The translations under genes and the position numbers were made by a program. Of a stretch of DNA of 15,848 bases, positions 14,028 through 15,848 are shown one piece after another (position 1 is the stretch's first letter; every line of letters starts with the position of its first letter). The stretch is from Candidatus Methanofastidiosia archaeon (GTDB lineage: Archaea > Methanobacteriota_B > Thermococci > Methanofastidiosales > NM3): assembly GCA_020854925.1 (NCBI GenBank), contig JAHKLV010000043.1:1-15848 (forward strand), read 5' to 3'. The notes under the pieces were generated by a model that was not told where the DNA came from, ran no database searches, and saw only the letters and a program-made list of their open reading frames with translations.

Positions 14028-14055
14028 TGCCTATATAAAGGTATCTTATTAGGCA
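14028..14055 (-). promoter_or_regulatory. gyrB promoter: TATA box flanked by an inverted repeat
   Basis: The minus strand reads CTTTATATAG at 14031-14040, predicting a start near 14010 and a leader of about 23 nt. TGCCTA (14028-14033) and TAGGCA (14050-14055) are 6-bp inverted repeats whose centres are 22 bp apart, and they bracket the TATA region. The TATA box is convincing; the operator role of the repeat is a guess. Confidence 0.55.
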
Positions 14056-14093
14056 ATTAAGAAAAGAACGGGAGCGCAATTCGTACGTCCGCT

Positions 14094-15398
14094 TCAGGGT
14101 TTCCAGACATCCTTGCGATGGTCTACGATACGCTTTGCCTTGTGCGTTGCCCGGGGAAGGGTGTCCTCGTCGTAGACGACAACACGCGGCGATATGCCAA
14201 GTGTTGCCTTGATGTCCCCCTGTATCTGTTTTTCTAGCACCCCCAGATTGCCCTTGAAGCTTTTCACATGCTCCGTCTCCACAGTCAGGGCATCGAGGTG
14301 ATTTTCTCTCGTGACTACCAGCCGGTACTCGCCGGTGAGTGCGCTGTTCGACCGCACAATCGCCTCGATGGCCGATGGCATGACGTTGACACCCTTGATG
14401 ATGAGCATGTCGTCAACCCTGCCGTGGATGCCCATGAGCCGAAGGTGCGTACGGCCGCATGCGCAGCGCTCCTCTTCGTAGGACACGATATCGCCTGTCC
14501 GGAATCTAATGAGCGGCCTTGCGCGCTTCTTGAGGGTGGTGAGATACATCTCGCCGCGCTCGCCCTCGGCCACGTGCTCGCCCGTTTTTAGGTCCACCAC
14601 TTCTACGAGCAGGTGGTCCTCGGCCACGTGGAGCCCGGCCTTCTCGGTGCATTCTCCCGCGCATGCGCCGAAGATGTCTGATATGCCGTAGTAGTCGTAC
14701 AGATTGGCATCCCAAAGGTTCTCGATACGCTTTCTCGTGTTTTCGATGGAACCGCCTGGTTCTCCTGCCACGAAAATGCGCTTGATGGAGGAGGCTACGG
14801 GGTCGAATCCCATCCTCTCAGCGGTCTCGCCCAGGTACCATGCATACGAGGGCGTTGTCCAGATGGTGTCTGGTTTGAACTGGTCGATGACCATGATGAG
14901 GCGCTCCGACGGCAGTGTTCCCGCATGGATGGAAAGCGCCCCGATGCGCTGGGCGCCAAGCACGCACGGCCCGCCTACGAAGAGGGAGAAGTTAAGGGCA
15001 TGGCAGTAGCGGTGGTGGCGCCGCAGCCCGGAAGAGAAGAAGAGGCGTGCCTCAAAGTCGATCCATTCGTCGAAGTCCTTCGAAGTAAAGGGCGATGCCG
15101 TAGGTACCCCCGTAGAACCCGATGATGCCGAGATGTAAACCACCTCGTCCTCCGGCACGGCAACCATGTTGCCAAGGGGTGGGCGAGCTTCCTGGTCTAC
15201 CCGGATGTCATCCTTGGAAAGGGAGGGAAGCTTTGCGATGTCTTCGAGTGACGTGAGGCTGCGTAAATCGCGAGGGATGGAGGCGGCATAGTAGGGACTG
15301 TTGCACGTAGCGTGGTGCAGCGTCTCGTTGAGCAGGCGCAGCTGCAGCGAACCGAGTTCCTCTCGTGCCAGTGTCTCTACAGGGTCCCAGTATTCCAT
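14094..15398 (-). CDS. paaK: Phenylacetate-CoA ligase
   Basis: This AMP-forming ligase activates phenylacetate or a related arylacetate to its CoA thioester using ATP. The 434-residue length is typical of PaaK. The motifs run in order: the ATP loop SSGSTGVPT (92-100), AGEPGG (211-216), YYGISDI (236-242), RFRTGDIV (298-305), the CACGR element (312-316), KGVNVMPSAIE (335-345) and a C-terminal lysine region, ATHKAKRI (417-424). The enzyme should be cytoplasmic. In archaea such ligases often sit beside indolepyruvate oxidoreductase genes, working with arylacetates; no iorAB is next to it here, so the direction of use is open. It has its own TATA box, followed by gyrB on the same strand 106 bp away. 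The ATG at 15398 has only a weak ribosome-binding site (TGTGAG). Exact arylacetate preference is not readable. Confidence 0.93.
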   Translation of the reverse strand: MEYWDPVETLAREELGSLQLRLLNETLHHATCNSPYYAASIPRDLRSLTSLEDIAKLPSLSKDDIRVDQEARPPLGNMVAVPEDEVVYISASSGSTGVPTASPFTSKDFDEWIDFEARLFFSSGLRRHHRYCHALNFSLFVGGPCVLGAQRIGALSIHAGTLPSERLIMVIDQFKPDTIWTTPSYAWYLGETAERMGFDPVASSIKRIFVAGEPGGSIENTRKRIENLWDANLYDYYGISDIFGACAGECTEKAGLHVAEDHLLVEVVDLKTGEHVAEGERGEMYLTTLKKRARPLIRFRTGDIVSYEEERCACGRTHLRLMGIHGRVDDMLIIKGVNVMPSAIEAIVRSNSALTGEYRLVVTRENHLDALTVETEHVKSFKGNLGVLEKQIQGDIKATLGISPRVVVYDEDTLPRATHKAKRIVDHRKDVWKP

Positions 15399-15438
15399 GA
15401 TGTCTCACATCTTCCCGTTCGATAGATACCTGTGATTA

Positions 15439-15450
15439 TTATATATTTTA
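15439..15450 (-). promoter_or_regulatory. TATA box of paaK
   Basis: The minus strand reads TAAAATATATAA about 45 bp before the ATG at 15398, predicting transcription from about 15419 and a leader near 20 nt. Confidence 0.55.
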
Positions 15451-15488
15451 TTGATAAAACTATTCCTAAGGCCATCATATGGAAAACC

Positions 15489-15498
15489 ATTTGAATAT
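15489..15498 (+). promoter_or_regulatory. Possible TATA box of nth
   Basis: ATTTGAATAT, centred about 24 bp before the ATG at 15517, would give a leaderless transcript. It is a weak match; the stronger A/T stretch at 15439-15450 could instead serve both directions. Confidence 0.3.
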
Positions 15499-15516
15499 CA
15501 TTCCCCCTTTGGATGC

Positions 15517-15848
15517 ATGTCATCCATCGACGAGCAGGTTCAGCGAATACGCTCCATGGTGCTGCCTTCGGGCGTGCTTCACGGGGACCCGTTCCAGGTT
15601 CTTATCAAGACCATCCTTTCCCACCGTACAAGGGACGAAACCACCGATATCGCGGCGTCACGCCTCTTTGAGCGATTTCCTGGTCCACGGGAGCTTAAGA
15701 ATGCACCTCTGGACGAGGTGGAGGCGCTCGTACGTCCAACCGGATTCTATTCGGTGAAGGCGGCACGCATCATCGAGGTGGCACGCATCATCGACGAAGA
15801 CCTTGGCGGTGTCGTCCCCCGTACGAAGGAGGGGCTCATGCGCCTGCC
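15517..15848 (+). CDS. nth: Endonuclease III-type DNA glycosylase (5' part, cut by window)
   Basis: The first 110 codons are present and the right edge cuts the gene. The enzyme removes oxidised pyrimidines from DNA and nicks at the abasic site, using a helix-hairpin-helix/GPD fold and usually a 4Fe-4S cluster. The family pattern is clear: DPFQVLIKTILSHRTRDETTD (residues 24-44) is the archaeal counterpart of the bacterial LLSAQATD helix. GFYSVKAARIIEVARII at about 77-93 matches the GLYNxKAxxI segment. The visible part ends at MRLP, just where the LPGVG hairpin should follow. The catalytic Lys/Asp and the cysteine cluster lie beyond the window. The ATG at 15517 is used; an ATG four bases upstream is out of frame. 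It is divergent from paaK. A MutY-like relative is unlikely from these residues. Confidence 0.85.
   Translation, partial: MSSIDEQVQRIRSMVLPSGVLHGDPFQVLIKTILSHRTRDETTDIAASRLFERFPGPRELKNAPLDEVEALVRPTGFYSVKAARIIEVARIIDEDLGGVVPRTKEGLMRL

Noticed and set aside
13151..14038. Plus-strand frame of 295 codons opposite gyrB
   Set aside because: It mirrors the conserved GyrB ATPase region and runs through the gyrB promoter; it is a shadow frame.
1..15848. CRISPR array, insertion sequence or rRNA genes
   Set aside because: No regularly spaced repeats, transposase motifs or rRNA-like stretches were seen by eye on either strand.

Overview
The window is archaeal, most likely from a euryarchaeon of the methanogen-related class that carries DNA gyrase. 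Nearly every gene is preceded by a TATA box (TTTATATA-like), and several have GGTGA/GGTGGT ribosome-binding sites. The GAPDH is the archaeal type. DUF373 and the surface Lon-like protease are archaeal families, and the tRNA-Val gene encodes its CCA end. The bacterial-type GyrB fits Methanomicrobia, Archaeoglobi, Halobacteria or Thermoplasmata. I see no methanogenesis gene, so a closer placement would be a guess. The DNA is moderately GC-rich, with short intergenic gaps and no insertion sequence, CRISPR array, integrase or rRNA.

Left part (1-5679): a DUF373 membrane protein runs off the left edge on the minus strand, and its tail looks like the start of a secreted beta-propeller. Next come a minus-strand coiled-coil protein and, divergent from it, a plus-strand TrkA-N/DHH/DHHA1 phosphoesterase. 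A 38-base inverted repeat lies between their two promoters. The phosphoesterase gene overlaps the convergent deoC by 19 bp. deoC is in turn divergent from the archaeal GAPDH gene, and DeoC releases the triose phosphate that GAPDH oxidises.

Middle part (5680-12093), all plus strand: a terminator, a secreted membrane-anchored Lon-type (S16) protease, tRNA-Val(UAC) whose probable promoter lies inside the end of the protease gene, a large Eco57I/TaqI-like N6-adenine DNA methyltransferase, a YprB-like DEDDy exonuclease and a NYN-domain (PIN-like) predicted nuclease. The last three all concern nucleic acids, but each has its own promoter-like site or a gap in front, so they are not clearly one operon.

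Right part (12101-15848): gyrB on the minus strand, with no gyrA beside it; phenylacetate-CoA ligase (paaK), also minus; and, divergent, the start of an endonuclease III (nth) gene cut by the right edge.

Most genes are ordinary archaeal chromosome content. The points most worth a second look are the DUF373-propeller fusion, the symmetric operator-like repeat at 2380-2417, the cluster of six CATG sites in front of the methyltransferase, and that enzyme's unassigned N-terminal region with no recognised nuclease partner.
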